A DNA stretch of 64,000 nt from Vibrio hyugaensis (GCF_002906655.1 NZ_CP025794.1:3348001-3412000), one strand, 5' to 3'; counted from the first letter of the stretch, positions 27,464 through 40,557 are shown. Numbers and translations: made by a program. The notes: generated by a model not told the origin, from the letters alone.

Positions 27464-30400
27464 TTATACTTTGCGAATTTTCGCAGGTAGAGATTGACGT
27501 GCCGCCGCGCCGACAACCCAATCCAGCATTACGCCTTTGCCTTCACGTGTTGGGTCAATCAAACCAATGTCGTTGATGTTGACGCCATCATGACCGCTGG
27601 TTTTCACTGGTTGCTGTTTATCACCAATCCAGTGCGCGCGCTGACCAAGCTCTGTATGACCAAAGCCATGTTCAAAACCTAGGGTACCTTGGCGAATACC
27701 AGACACCACCATCGCAAGCGCTTTGGTGCTGGCTCCTGGTGTTTCAATCACGAAATGATCACCGGTTTGAATGCCAGCCACTGCTGCATCCGCTGGATGG
27801 ATGTAGACCGGGTTAACGCCTTTAATCGAACTTAAACGAGGGGATAGGTTGGAGACCGCGCTGTGAATGTTCGATTTAAAATTGGTCAAACTGAACGGCC
27901 ACTCGGTTTTCGGGTATTGAGTCTCAAGTGGCGTGCCATCTGCGAGCTTTTGTGGATGCCAAGTCGGACAGCCGCTGTAGAACTCTCCCGTCATGGTGTT
28001 TCTTGCGCTGCCAACACGCTCGTTCCAAATCGCGACAGGACGTGTCCACTTGTACTTCATTTGCTCGCCTTTATAGGCTTCTGTGGCGTTTTCAAAACGA
28101 CCACCACGAGCAAAAATGTACGCCACGCGCTTCATCTCATCTGGTGTTAGTGCTTTTTGCATACTCGGCAATAGGCGTTCAAGGCCAGACCAAGCGATGT
28201 CTTCTGCGCTCACTTCTGGTACACCGCCTTTAACGTAGGCAAGGTTGGCTGCTGAGCGAAGATAGAAGTCTTCAGCAGAGTGAATACCGTGTAAACGACC
28301 TTCCGTGTCTTTGATGGCGTTGTCACCAAAGCCGCCCAGTTGCATCTTTTTGGCGATATCAATCAGGAAGTTCTCCAGACAAATACTGCGACCATCGGCG
28401 GTTTTTTCTGTGCGAGCTTCCACGATTGGCCAGCGAGCCGTCACTGCTTTTACTGGAACATCATGCCAAGGCGATGCCATGCCCCAGCTTTCGTAAGTGA
28501 CGGTATCTGGCACGATGTAGTCCGATAGTGCCGTTGTCTCGTTGATGAAGGCATCGACAGAAACAATCAAACCAAGCTGCTTTGGATCTTTTAGCTTGTC
28601 TTCAAGCAGCGTTTTTAAACCCGGTACGCCATAGATTGGGTTCGCCATATGGTTGATCCACGCTTTCACTCGGTATGGATAACCATCGATCGCCGCCGAT
28701 AGATGCTCGGTAAGCAAAGGTGCTGCAAACGGATACCAAGGTGCACGAGTAGGGTAAGGGGATTCTCCCGCCTCCACGCGACGTTTGTATTCGCTAGTTT
28801 TCTGGTAAGGGAATTTACTGCGTGAAAGGAACACGCCTTTTGGTCCCACTTTGCCTTCAAACTTAGTGAAGTCGTAGCGAGGGCCTGCCGCAGATGTTGG
28901 ATAACCACCTGCTTTTGCCATCGCGCCGCCTTTCATGTTGATGTTACCAATCAAGGCATTAAGCATCATGATGGTGAAGGCGTTGTAGAAACCATTGGTG
29001 TGCATGTTGCCGCCGTGGGTATCAACAACCGCTTTAGTGCCATGACTGGTAAAGCGTTTTGCTAGCGCGATGATTTGGTCCACAGGGATCTCACATTGCT
29101 CGCTGTAGAAGTCCAGATCGTATTTAAACGCTTCTTCTTTCAAACGTTGCAATGATGATTTGACACGAACGACACCAGAAGCCAATTCAACATCTTGGTC
29201 GACAAATAATGCCGCTTCTCCAGCTTGTTTGTGCATGCTCAAATCGCCGCTTTGCGCATCGACAATCACGTATGGATCTGTCTCTGACAGTGCTTCCCCT
29301 TCAAATGGCATGCCCATTTCAGATGCACGCAAGAAATGCCCGTGACGTGGGTGAGATTCATCGCTGATCACAAGGTGAGTGGCATTACACCAATGTGCCG
29401 TGCCCACTCTTTGTATCGCCGTTGCTCCTGGCTGAGCAAGGAAGGTTTTGTTGTAGCGTTCGTTGGCGATGATCCACTGAATCATGCCAAGAACCAAGGC
29501 AGAGTCGGTGCCCGGTTTGATTGGCATCCAATGGTTGTTGTCGCCTGCGGCAAGGCTTGATGAACCTGCTGGCAAGCTCGGCGTGATGATGGTGTATTCC
29601 AGTTTACCTTCGGTGCGCGCTTTGGCTAGCTGACGAGCCTGACGTTTGAACGGGTTACCCGCCTGTGCTGGCGACATGCCAATAAAAATAACGTATTCGG
29701 CATTATCGAAGTCCGGCTTTAAGTGAGCGTTCTTATCCAAATCATTCATGAAAGCACCGCTGCCTGCACGGAATGCGTAGCCACAATAAGATCCGTGGTG
29801 ACCGAAGTTACGCGTACCAAAGCTGTTAAAAGCAAAGCGCTTGAAGATATCATCACGACCTTCGTTACCTGCGTTGGTCACCAGAAGTTGGTTAGCTTTC
29901 GGGCCGTATTCTGGGTTTTGCGGATCAACAGGGGTAGTGAGGTCGCGAATGTCTTTCAAACCTTCAACATGACCTTCGCCAAACAGATCGCCGCCGTTGA
30001 CCACTTCATCCACCAATTGCTCGTAGCTGATTGGTTCCCATTTGCCTTCACCACGTTTACCCACACGTTTCAGTGGTTGGGTAATACGGTAAGGGCTATT
30101 ACGAATTTCCATCATGCCGTTACCACGAGCACACGCTGTGGAACGGCCTTCTAAACCGTTTTCACCCGCCATGCTCAAGTAAGCGTCTTTTACTGGCGTC
30201 TCAAATGGAATGTGCTGTTGATGTGATAGCGGGTGGTATGGGTTACCCGAAATGCGCAGGATCTCGTCGTTACGATTGTCGATACGAACGCGCAAGCCAC
30301 ATAAGCTCCAACAACCAAAACACATTGATGGGGCAACACGCTGATTTGGGTTTGGAATTAAGTTGCCCTTGTCGTTCACCTTGTATTCGGGCTCAAGTGA

Positions 30401-30556
30401 GTTGCCGTGGTGAATATCACGGGTTTTCTCACCCGCAGTGCCGTGAATAGCTCCTTCTACCATGTGTTTTGTGGTAGTTGCATAACCAGCAGCAAAGGCA
30501 CCAAGCCCGCCCACTGCAATGCCAGATTTCAAAAACTGACGGCGTTTGTTATCCAT
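27464..30556 (-). CDS. ttrA: Tetrathionate reductase subunit A (molybdopterin catalytic subunit)
   Basis: Large periplasmic molybdopterin guanine dinucleotide enzyme (1,030 aa) that reduces tetrathionate to thiosulfate during anaerobic respiration. The Tat signal is RRQFLKSG near residues 5-12. An N-terminal 4Fe-4S site is seen in CFGCWSLC, with later CARG completing the set. Many segments are typical of the DMSO-reductase superfamily (GNPYHPLS, DTHGGNMHTNG). It is the last gene of ttrBCA, 17 bp after ttrC, and ends at a strong terminator. Confidence 0.95.
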   Translation of the reverse strand: MDNKRRQFLKSGIAVGGLGAFAAGYATTTKHMVEGAIHGTAGEKTRDIHHGNSLEPEYKVNDKGNLIPNPNQRVAPSMCFGCWSLCGLRVRIDNRNDEILRISGNPYHPLSHQQHIPFETPVKDAYLSMAGENGLEGRSTACARGNGMMEIRNSPYRITQPLKRVGKRGEGKWEPISYEQLVDEVVNGGDLFGEGHVEGLKDIRDLTTPVDPQNPEYGPKANQLLVTNAGNEGRDDIFKRFAFNSFGTRNFGHHGSYCGYAFRAGSGAFMNDLDKNAHLKPDFDNAEYVIFIGMSPAQAGNPFKRQARQLAKARTEGKLEYTIITPSLPAGSSSLAAGDNNHWMPIKPGTDSALVLGMIQWIIANERYNKTFLAQPGATAIQRVGTAHWCNATHLVISDESHPRHGHFLRASEMGMPFEGEALSETDPYVIVDAQSGDLSMHKQAGEAALFVDQDVELASGVVRVKSSLQRLKEEAFKYDLDFYSEQCEIPVDQIIALAKRFTSHGTKAVVDTHGGNMHTNGFYNAFTIMMLNALIGNINMKGGAMAKAGGYPTSAAGPRYDFTKFEGKVGPKGVFLSRSKFPYQKTSEYKRRVEAGESPYPTRAPWYPFAAPLLTEHLSAAIDGYPYRVKAWINHMANPIYGVPGLKTLLEDKLKDPKQLGLIVSVDAFINETTALSDYIVPDTVTYESWGMASPWHDVPVKAVTARWPIVEARTEKTADGRSICLENFLIDIAKKMQLGGFGDNAIKDTEGRLHGIHSAEDFYLRSAANLAYVKGGVPEVSAEDIAWSGLERLLPSMQKALTPDEMKRVAYIFARGGRFENATEAYKGEQMKYKWTRPVAIWNERVGSARNTMTGEFYSGCPTWHPQKLADGTPLETQYPKTEWPFSLTNFKSNIHSAVSNLSPRLSSIKGVNPVYIHPADAAVAGIQTGDHFVIETPGASTKALAMVVSGIRQGTLGFEHGFGHTELGQRAHWIGDKQQPVKTSGHDGVNINDIGLIDPTREGKGVMLDWVVGAAARQSLPAKIRKV

Positions 30557-30573
30557 AATGAAATCCTCTTATA

Positions 30574-31671
30574 TCAGTGTTGAGTTAGGGTTGAAGGTGC
30601 CGATTCACGCTTTGGTTGAATCAGTTCCGAGCCAAGCAATGCAAGCGCAATCCATAGGCCAAACATGCCGATGATGCCAAGCAAACCGTTACTGCCCATA
30701 GGCAAATCGTATGGGTAAGGGCCGACGTCGAACTTGGCGATGGTTTGTACTTCCATCATGGTGATCCAACGAACAGTCCACGCTGTGGTCAGTGCCATCC
30801 CAGACATGAATAACACTCGAATGAAGTGACGATTGGTATCGCGCAGTGTAAACAGTGCAAGCAGCACACTACCCAACAGCAAAGACGTTAGCAATGCGAT
30901 GTGCTGTACCCATAATGGAGAAGCGTAAAGGGATGAGCTGGCATTGTTAGATGCCCAGATAGGAATCAACAACAGCGATAATGCACCACTAATTGCGGTA
31001 GTTTGGCGCAGCAAGCGAGTATCACCAAAGGTAAAGCGTTCAGATTTTAAAGGGATCAGAAGCCAAAGGAGCAATGTAAAACCAACCGCACCAATAAACG
31101 CGGTAACGAACCAAAGCACAGGTGATGCGGGTTGATGCCAAAGTGAACGTGATTCCACCACAGCAATCTCTGCACCTGTGTAAAGTGCGATAGTTAGGCC
31201 AGACAACACAGTGACTATCGCTGTGGTAATCATCAGTTTACGGCTAGTTTTCCAACGGCCCAATGACAACTTAGCAAGTAGCGGAAATACTTTGCCCGGA
31301 TGGTTTTCTAGGTTTATCAGATCATTACGCAGATACAACCATGCCGTTGCCACAGCCAAGCCAGAGAACAGTGGTAAGAACAACGAACCTAATGACATCC
31401 AAGACCATGGGGTTAAATGTGCGTAGAAATGCCACGCGCGCCCCGGCTGGTGGAGGTCGCCTGTTAACGCGAGAGGGCCAACGATCGCGCCAATCGCAAG
31501 AGTAAGCACCAAGGCAGCACGCAGACGATGGCTAGTGTGAGATTCAAACAACAGCGCGATTAAGAACAAAATAGCTGCCGCATAAGCCGACCCGATGTAG
31601 AAGAAATATTGCACCGCCCACGGAAGCCAAGCGATGGCCTGAGGCTGTACGAGCACTTCGGTTATGTTCAT
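30574..31671 (-). CDS. ttrC: Tetrathionate reductase subunit C (NrfD-like membrane anchor)
   Basis: Integral membrane quinol oxidase subunit of the NrfD/PsrC family (365 aa, about nine transmembrane helices). It passes electrons from menaquinol to TtrB. The ATG overlaps the ttrB stop codon (ATGA). The order B-C-A is the same as in Salmonella. Confidence 0.92.
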   Translation of the reverse strand: MNITEVLVQPQAIAWLPWAVQYFFYIGSAYAAAILFLIALLFESHTSHRLRAALVLTLAIGAIVGPLALTGDLHQPGRAWHFYAHLTPWSWMSLGSLFLPLFSGLAVATAWLYLRNDLINLENHPGKVFPLLAKLSLGRWKTSRKLMITTAIVTVLSGLTIALYTGAEIAVVESRSLWHQPASPVLWFVTAFIGAVGFTLLLWLLIPLKSERFTFGDTRLLRQTTAISGALSLLLIPIWASNNASSSLYASPLWVQHIALLTSLLLGSVLLALFTLRDTNRHFIRVLFMSGMALTTAWTVRWITMMEVQTIAKFDVGPYPYDLPMGSNGLLGIIGMFGLWIALALLGSELIQPKRESAPSTLTQH

Positions 31672-32435
31672 GCTTTTTCTCCTTGTGGATCGTAAATCGC
31701 AGGCTGACCTTCAATGTGTTGAGTGAAGCGTTCATTCATGCCGATGTAGAACACGTGGGGTTTGGTGCCTTCGTTTGGCTTAAGCACCTTGATGTCGTCT
31801 TGGTGCTCAGTCACCAAGCGGCGAACTTCGCTGTTCGGATCGTTGATATCACCAATTACACGGGCACCACCGACGCACGTTTCCACGCAAGCAGGCAGCA
31901 AACCTTCTTCGAGGCGATGTGCGCAGAAAGTACATTTGTCCGCAGTTAGGGTCTCTTCGTTGATGAAGCGCGCATCGTAAGGACAAGCCTGAACGCAGTA
32001 TGCACACGCCACGCAGCGACTGTTATCGACCATCACGATGCCGTCTTCTCGTTGGAAGGTGGCTTGCACCGGACAAACGGCCACACACGGCGGGTTATCA
32101 CAGTGGTTACACAAGCGCGGCAGCATGAAAGATTTCACTTCTTCTGTTGCGGTTGAGCCATCATCGAGGGTGACTTCATACTGCTTTACTGTGGTTCGGA
32201 ACTGGCCAATAGGGGCTTGGTTCTCGATGCTGCAACCGACGGTACAAGCCTGACAGCCAACGCATTTACGCAAGTCGACAACCATGGCGTAGCGTTTACC
32301 GACTTGGCCTTTTCGGTCGGGTTCATTGTTGTTTCTGATCACAGTGCCTGCTGTGGCTGTGCCAATTCCGGCGATCGGAATCAGCGCAGCGCCTGCGGTA
32401 ACGGCACTGAGAAAACGGCGTTTGGTGGAATCCAT
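31668..32435 (-). CDS. ttrB: Tetrathionate reductase subunit B (4Fe-4S ferredoxin subunit)
   Basis: Electron-transfer subunit (255 aa), exported by the Tat system (KRRFLSAV near the start). Four cysteine clusters are visible: CVGCQACTVGC, CNHCDNPPCVAVCP, CVACAYCVQACP and CTFC...CVETC. First gene of ttrBCA. AGGTGAGTT gives a good ribosome binding site. The promoter lies in the 138-bp divergent region shared downstream with ttrS. Confidence 0.94.
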   Translation of the reverse strand: MDSTKRRFLSAVTAGAALIPIAGIGTATAGTVIRNNNEPDRKGQVGKRYAMVVDLRKCVGCQACTVGCSIENQAPIGQFRTTVKQYEVTLDDGSTATEEVKSFMLPRLCNHCDNPPCVAVCPVQATFQREDGIVMVDNSRCVACAYCVQACPYDARFINEETLTADKCTFCAHRLEEGLLPACVETCVGGARVIGDINDPNSEVRRLVTEHQDDIKVLKPNEGTKPHVFYIGMNERFTQHIEGQPAIYDPQGEKA

Positions 32436-32501
32436 AACTCACCTGCTAAGATTGATTAGAGCTTGTTTTCATTGTCAGAATTGCAGCCCTTTGCCGATAT
32501 A

Positions 32502-32549
32502 GTGGATTTCCACATACCGAGAGCAAAGTTGATCTAAAACAAATGTGGA
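32502..32549. promoter_or_regulatory. ttrB-ttrS divergent control region: palindrome, FNR-like site and half-site
   Basis: GTGGATTTCCAC at 32502-32513 is identical as a palindrome to the site before tsdB. A sequence TTGAT-N4-AACAA at 32529-32542 matches nine of ten FNR consensus positions. A TGTGGA half-site is at 32544-32549. Together these fit control by TtrR plus anaerobiosis, as known for Salmonella ttr. Binding is inferred. Confidence 0.6.
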
Positions 32550-32606
32550 TTCCGCTATGTTGCTGTTATTCTGATGCTCCCAATACCGAGGATTAAGAAA
32601 CAATTC

Positions 32607-34499
32607 ATGCTGAACAAATCGCTAAACTTCATTCGCTTATGGATTGTTTTTATCAGTCTTATGCTCGGCTGCTTCACGGTTTCTTTTGCACATGCAGCAC
32701 CAACGCAGACATTAGATTCCAGCGCTTTCTCTAAACCGCAAGTCGATGTGGGTGTGCTAGCCATACGCGGCCATTTATATGCGGAGCAGCGTTGGCAACC
32801 GACGATTTACTGGCTCAATCAACAGATCCCTGAAGTGCGGTTTGTTCTCCATCCGTTAGATCTCGATGGCATGACCAAAGCAGTCGAAAACCAAAGCATG
32901 GACTTCATTCTCACCAACCCAGGACAAGCAGTGCGCTTGGGGCGTCAGTACGCGCTGTCTTGGATAGCGACGTTGACCAGCCAAGCGCCAGAGAACTCCA
33001 ATTACGGCATCGGTTCTGCGCTGGTGGTGCGTTCTGATTCGCCTTATTCCACACTCAATGATGTTTCCGGTTTGCCGATTGCAGCGGTGTCAGAGAAAGC
33101 GTTTGGTGGCTACCTCACATTGCGTTATCAAGTGATAGAGAAAGGGTTAGATCCGAACGATTTCTTCTCGGATGTGCGCTTTTTAGGCTTCCCAATTGAT
33201 GCCAACTTGTACCAACTGCGTGACCACAATGTGGAGGCCGCTGTTGTTCCAGCTTGTTTGGTTGAGCAAATGGAAGGTGAAGGGCTATTGGAAGAGGGGC
33301 AACTGCGGGTTTTAAGTCCGCTTAAACTTCCTCAAACCGAGTGTGCAGTATCGACGCCCCTATATCCAAATTGGTCCTTTGCGAAAACGGAGCGTGGATC
33401 GTCTCAATTAGCCAAGAAGATCAGTCGAGCCTTACTTGCGATGCCTGCCGATAATCCCGCTGCGATTGCAGCCAAAGCATCCGGTTGGACATCACCAGTC
33501 AGTTTGTTGTCGATAGATAAACTCTACCAAGCGATGGACTTGCACCCACTGCAGCAACCTTGGTGGAAAGAGGCGTTACGCTGGCTACGTTTCCATCAAG
33601 AATGGGCGTGGGCGTTGTTTCTGTTTGTTATTGTGTTGAACATTTACCACTTCTGGCTGGAGTATCGTTTCAGCAAGAGTAAACAAGCGCTAGAGAAAAC
33701 CTTACTGCGCTTAAAAGAGAAGAGCGAGATGCTAGAGCACTCACAACGAGTGGCTATTGTGGGCGAATTAGGCAGCAGTCTTGCGCACGAGATAAACCAA
33801 CCTTTAGCGGCGATCCGAAACTACAGCGAAGGTGGCTTGTTACGATTAGCTAAGAAGCGTCCTCATGAAGATATCGTGCCGGTATTAGAAAAGATTCAGA
33901 CGCAAGTAGAACGCGCCGACGCGATCGTTTGTCGCCTGCGAACCTTGATTAAAAAGCGCAGTGTCGACATGACGGCGTGCGATGTGGAGCAACTGATCTC
34001 TGATACGGTTGAGTTGCTGAATTTCCGCTTGCAGAAGCAAGGCATTGAAGTGGTTCGCAGCACCGAAGGACAACCCCAATGGGTCGAAGCTGATGCCGTC
34101 GGTTTACAGCAAGTGTTGGTGAACGTGATGAACAACTCGATAGATGCTTGTGTGATGTACGCAGAAAATCATCCTAACAATTACCAAGGCAAAATTGCGC
34201 TTCACACGGATTATCAAGCTGGAAGTATGTCGATTCGAGTGTTGGATAACGGTACGGGTTTGGAGCATGAGAACCCAACCGCCGCCTTTGTGAGTACAAA
34301 ACAGGAAGGGCTAGGGCTGGGCTTGGCGATCTGTCGTGATGTGATGGAGATGCATGGTGGTGAATTCGTTATCCAATCTACTCAGCCACACGGTTGCTTG
34401 GTGGTATTAACCTTGCCGTATCAAACCATGAAAACAACCGATGCAAAACGCAACGACGAAGAACAAACAAAAAGAAACACAGGAGAAGTGAATGAGTGA
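32607..34499 (+). CDS. ttrS: TtrS, tetrathionate-sensing histidine kinase
   Basis: Membrane sensor kinase, 630 aa from the ATG at 32607. That start places a good signal-anchor (LWIVFISLMLGCF) at the N-terminus; an upstream ATG at 32574 adds 11 residues. A periplasmic PhnD-like binding domain spans about residues 40-300. A transmembrane helix is at about 334-349, then a coiled linker and the HisKA-type domain with His394 in LAHEINQPL. The ATPase part has NSIDA and GTGLGLAICRD-like motifs. It overlaps ttrR by eight bases. Confidence 0.92.
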   Translation: MLNKSLNFIRLWIVFISLMLGCFTVSFAHAAPTQTLDSSAFSKPQVDVGVLAIRGHLYAEQRWQPTIYWLNQQIPEVRFVLHPLDLDGMTKAVENQSMDFILTNPGQAVRLGRQYALSWIATLTSQAPENSNYGIGSALVVRSDSPYSTLNDVSGLPIAAVSEKAFGGYLTLRYQVIEKGLDPNDFFSDVRFLGFPIDANLYQLRDHNVEAAVVPACLVEQMEGEGLLEEGQLRVLSPLKLPQTECAVSTPLYPNWSFAKTERGSSQLAKKISRALLAMPADNPAAIAAKASGWTSPVSLLSIDKLYQAMDLHPLQQPWWKEALRWLRFHQEWAWALFLFVIVLNIYHFWLEYRFSKSKQALEKTLLRLKEKSEMLEHSQRVAIVGELGSSLAHEINQPLAAIRNYSEGGLLRLAKKRPHEDIVPVLEKIQTQVERADAIVCRLRTLIKKRSVDMTACDVEQLISDTVELLNFRLQKQGIEVVRSTEGQPQWVEADAVGLQQVLVNVMNNSIDACVMYAENHPNNYQGKIALHTDYQAGSMSIRVLDNGTGLEHENPTAAFVSTKQEGLGLGLAICRDVMEMHGGEFVIQSTQPHGCLVVLTLPYQTMKTTDAKRNDEEQTKRNTGEVNE

Positions 34500-35091
34500 T
34501 AAGCAACTGCCCGTATTTGTGGTCGACGATGATGAGTCGGTGCGAGATTCGTTGGCGTTTATGCTCGAAGAACATGACTTCTCTGTGACGACGTTTGCCG
34601 ATGGGCAGGCGTTTCTCGATGGCGTGGATATCCATCAAGCAGGCTGCGTGATTCTGGATAGCCGAATGCCGTATTTACGTGGCCAACAAGTGCATCAAAT
34701 CCTCAATGAAGCCAAAAGTCCACTGGCGGTGATTTACTTAACCGGGCATGGCGATGTGCCAATGGCGGTGGATGCGCTGCAAGCTGGTGCGGTGAATTTC
34801 TTCCAAAAGCCCGTAAAAGGGGATGAGCTGGCACAAGCGATTTTGAAAGGCCAAGTTCAATCTGCGGCGAATCTGGATATCGCAGGTGCTAAAGCGGCGT
34901 ATGAATCGCTGACGCCAAGAGAGAAAGACATTCTGCGTTTGATCATCGCGGGAAAGCGCAATATTCGCATTGCCGATGAGCTGTGTATTGCGATGCGAAC
35001 GGTGGAAGTACATCGCGCAAGCCTGTTGAAAAAGTTCTCGGCAAAAACCGTGGCAGAGCTGGCTTACATCTACGGCAAACTGGCGCAATAA
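34492..35091 (+). CDS. ttrR: TtrR, FixJ/NarL-type response regulator
   Basis: 199-aa regulator. The receiver domain has the acidic pocket VDDDE (residues 11-15) and the phospho-acceptor Asp56 in ILDSRMP. The C-terminal LuxR helix-turn-helix begins LTPREKDILRL and contains ADELCIAMRTVEVHRASLLKK. It is activated by TtrS when tetrathionate is present and switches on ttrBCA. The palindromes before ttrB and tsdB are its most likely targets. Confidence 0.93.
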   Translation: MSDKQLPVFVVDDDESVRDSLAFMLEEHDFSVTTFADGQAFLDGVDIHQAGCVILDSRMPYLRGQQVHQILNEAKSPLAVIYLTGHGDVPMAVDALQAGAVNFFQKPVKGDELAQAILKGQVQSAANLDIAGAKAAYESLTPREKDILRLIIAGKRNIRIADELCIAMRTVEVHRASLLKKFSAKTVAELAYIYGKLAQ

Positions 35092-35111
35092 ATCAGGCAT
35101 AAAACTTATGC

Positions 35112-35145
35112 TCAAACAAAAAATCCCCAAGCCGAAACTTGGGGA
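35112..35145 (-). terminator. Terminator of the lacZ operon
   Basis: TCCCCAAG (35124-35131) pairs with CTTGGGGA (35138-35145). Read on the minus strand it is followed by six T residues and TTTG. It may also slow ttrR transcripts, but has no T-run in that direction. Confidence 0.88.
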
Positions 35146-35187
35146 CTAAGCCACACTGACGTGTTTTATGTGCAGGTTATGAATCGA

Positions 35188-38343
<3,156 letters not shown>

Positions 38344-38370
38344 GAGTGTCTTTGTTCTTGTTGTGAAGCG

Positions 38371-39246
38371 TTATTTCGCTAATTGCTTCACGAGATAATC
38401 TTTTGCTTGGGTAAAGCCTTGCTCAGCTGCTTGGTTGGCAATCGCCGCAGCTTGTTTTACGTCGTTGTCTTTGAGCGCTGCATCGATTTGAGATTGGTAC
38501 AACGTCCATTCATCTTGTGCTTCAGGCGATGCGGCAGGAGTTAACTCTGCTTTTGCGGTGTCGTTGGTTTGTGTGCCCAATTCCGCCAAAAGCGTTAATA
38601 CCGCGTTATTGTCGGAGGCACTCGCCGTAACATCAATAACGCCAAAAGGTTGGAACTGAGCAGTGAGGGGAAGCTGTTTACTGCCAATGACGTTTTGTGT
38701 TTCTGCGTAAACTTCTTCTGGGTGCTTGCGAGTCAATTCGGTGCCAAGCAGTGTCGAATCTGAAGCGATGACCACGTATTTCGCGCCATTAAGTTGTGGG
38801 TTCACCGTGATCACTTGTTCAACACGCTCTAGGCCACGCATGCCCGTTGTGTGGTAGTTAAAGTCTTTTGCTGAGTAATCGGATAGAAGCTGCCACTTCG
38901 CGTCATAAATAAGAACGTTCGCAGCAAATAACGCATTGTTATCAACATAAGAGCGAACAAGTAGCGAAAATGGCGCGTCAGAAGTGATTTGATAGCTCAT
39001 CACAGGGAGCGGTTTGGATGAGGCAGAATCTGAAGAAAGTAAAACCGCACTGCTAACACTTGGCAGATTTGCATCTATAACCACTTGCTGGTGGAAAGGA
39101 ATCGATAGGGCGGTCAGAGGCAAAGCACCTAACGTTGAGCAACATTGTGGTTGGCTCAAATCGGTATTAAAGGTTTGCTCTGGTAATCCACTGCACGCGC
39201 CAAGAGACAGAGCCATGAATAGAGTTGCTAGCGGTTTTAGTTTCAT
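38371..39246 (-). CDS. MalM-like periplasmic lipoprotein of the galactoside operon
   Basis: 291 aa from the ATG at 39246, which has AAAGGA 8 nt upstream; a longer GTG start at 39282 is unlikely. The lipobox LGACSG follows a hydrophobic signal. The body resembles the maltose operon protein MalM (LPLTALSIPFHQQVVID, then a C-terminal sel1-like helical tail AANQAAEQGFTQAKDYL). The role of MalM is not settled. Here it sits between a sugar porin and lacZ, as MalM sits beside LamB in maltose operons. Confidence 0.78.
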   Translation of the reverse strand: MKLKPLATLFMALSLGACSGLPEQTFNTDLSQPQCCSTLGALPLTALSIPFHQQVVIDANLPSVSSAVLLSSDSASSKPLPVMSYQITSDAPFSLLVRSYVDNNALFAANVLIYDAKWQLLSDYSAKDFNYHTTGMRGLERVEQVITVNPQLNGAKYVVIASDSTLLGTELTRKHPEEVYAETQNVIGSKQLPLTAQFQPFGVIDVTASASDNNAVLTLLAELGTQTNDTAKAELTPAASPEAQDEWTLYQSQIDAALKDNDVKQAAAIANQAAEQGFTQAKDYLVKQLAK

Positions 39247-39262
39247 CTGCGTTGTCCTTTGT

Positions 39263-39285
39263 GGGGTGAGCGTATTACTCACCCC
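39263..39285. other. Intercistronic hairpin after the porin gene
   Basis: GGGGTGAG (39263-39270) pairs perfectly with CTCACCCC (39278-39285). There is no T-run. It is placed between the porin stop and the lipoprotein start, so it probably stabilises the abundant porin mRNA. Confidence 0.6.
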
Positions 39286-39315
39286 GTTGGGTTCATAAAT
39301 AGTAGCGGGTTTGGA

Positions 39316-40557
39316 TTACCACCATGTTTCGACGTTAAAGCCAAAGGTGATTTCATCGACGTTTTGTCCACCAGTGCTGCGAGCATGGCCGTAGACTTCG
39401 CCGCCACGGTTCCACTCATCGGTTTTCTCTGAGTAGGTCGCGAACAAGCGCAGTGATGGACGAGCCCAAACGCCTTTGCCTGCTTGGAACATTTGCGCCA
39501 CCGTCACTTTGTACATGTCGTTAGTACCAGCGCCGTTTTGCGCTTCTACTGATTCGTAGCCAACTTCAAGTGCGGTTGCCATGTATTCTGTCCAACTGTA
39601 TTGAGGACGAGCGCCCACGCTGAACCATTTCTCACCTTCGTTGTTATCTAGGTTTTTGTCTTGGTAAGCGATGGAGTACATCACTTGGAAATCTTCATTC
39701 ACGTTAAGATCGCCAGAGTTGAAAATACGCCAGCTGTAACCATCGTGCTCAACGCCTGTGTTGTATTTACGGTTTGAGCCGCCTTCAGCACTCATCAAAC
39801 CGCCCGCAAGCGCATCCGTACCGTATTGGAAAGCGAATGTGTTTGAACCATAGTTCCAAGCTTGACGGTAAAGTGCAGAAAGCATGGCGCCAGAAGTGGT
39901 GATGTCACTTTCGTCATAACTAGAGTTTTGTGTGAACACATAGTTCAAACCGACCGTAAGATCTGCACTGTCGCTCAGTTCAATGCCGCTCAAACGTGCG
40001 TCGATGTTGTGTAAGCTGCGGCCATCTGCGCTAGAGTTTGGCGCCATCCATGCGATGTGACCTTTAGCAAAGCCAAGATCCCAGTTTTCAATACCGATAC
40101 CTGTGCTCGATGTGTCCCAGTATTTAATGTCGATCATGTGCACTTCATGCCGGCGGTAGAAACGTTCGCCCGCCCAAACAGTCGCATCCGCTTGGCCTTC
40201 AAACAGTCCATGACCTGCCGACCACATTTGGATCAAGCTAACGTCACCCCAGCTTTCGCCACTCCCAAGGTAAAGTGTGGTATCAAAGTACGCGTCGCCT
40301 TGTTGCCAAACGTCGGCTTTGAGGCCCGCTTCCCACCAGTTCAGTTCGTTACCCAAACGGTAGTTACCGTAACCTTGACCAGCACGAATCACATCGTTGC
40401 GTTCACCTTTGCCATCATTGTGTTCATCGTTATCGGTGTAAATGTTGCCCCACTTGGCGTAGCCGAAGTAAGTGATGTTCTCCACTGCAGCCATACCAGC
40501 AAGCGGTGCTAGGGCGAGGGTTAACCCAAGCGCTCTTACAAGCGTCTTTTGTTTCAT
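39316..40557 (-). CDS. LamB-like carbohydrate-selective outer-membrane porin
   Basis: 413-aa maltoporin-family trimeric porin. A signal peptide ends near residue 23 (GMAAVE). Beta-strand pattern, the N-terminal YFGYAKWGNIY and a C-terminal FGFNVETWW ending in an aromatic residue are as in LamB. Its place before the MalM-like gene and lacZ, with a GalR operator 79 bp upstream, points to galactoside uptake instead of maltose. Ligand is inferred from context. Confidence 0.88.
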   Translation of the reverse strand: MKQKTLVRALGLTLALAPLAGMAAVENITYFGYAKWGNIYTDNDEHNDGKGERNDVIRAGQGYGNYRLGNELNWWEAGLKADVWQQGDAYFDTTLYLGSGESWGDVSLIQMWSAGHGLFEGQADATVWAGERFYRRHEVHMIDIKYWDTSSTGIGIENWDLGFAKGHIAWMAPNSSADGRSLHNIDARLSGIELSDSADLTVGLNYVFTQNSSYDESDITTSGAMLSALYRQAWNYGSNTFAFQYGTDALAGGLMSAEGGSNRKYNTGVEHDGYSWRIFNSGDLNVNEDFQVMYSIAYQDKNLDNNEGEKWFSVGARPQYSWTEYMATALEVGYESVEAQNGAGTNDMYKVTVAQMFQAGKGVWARPSLRLFATYSEKTDEWNRGGEVYGHARSTGGQNVDEITFGFNVETWW

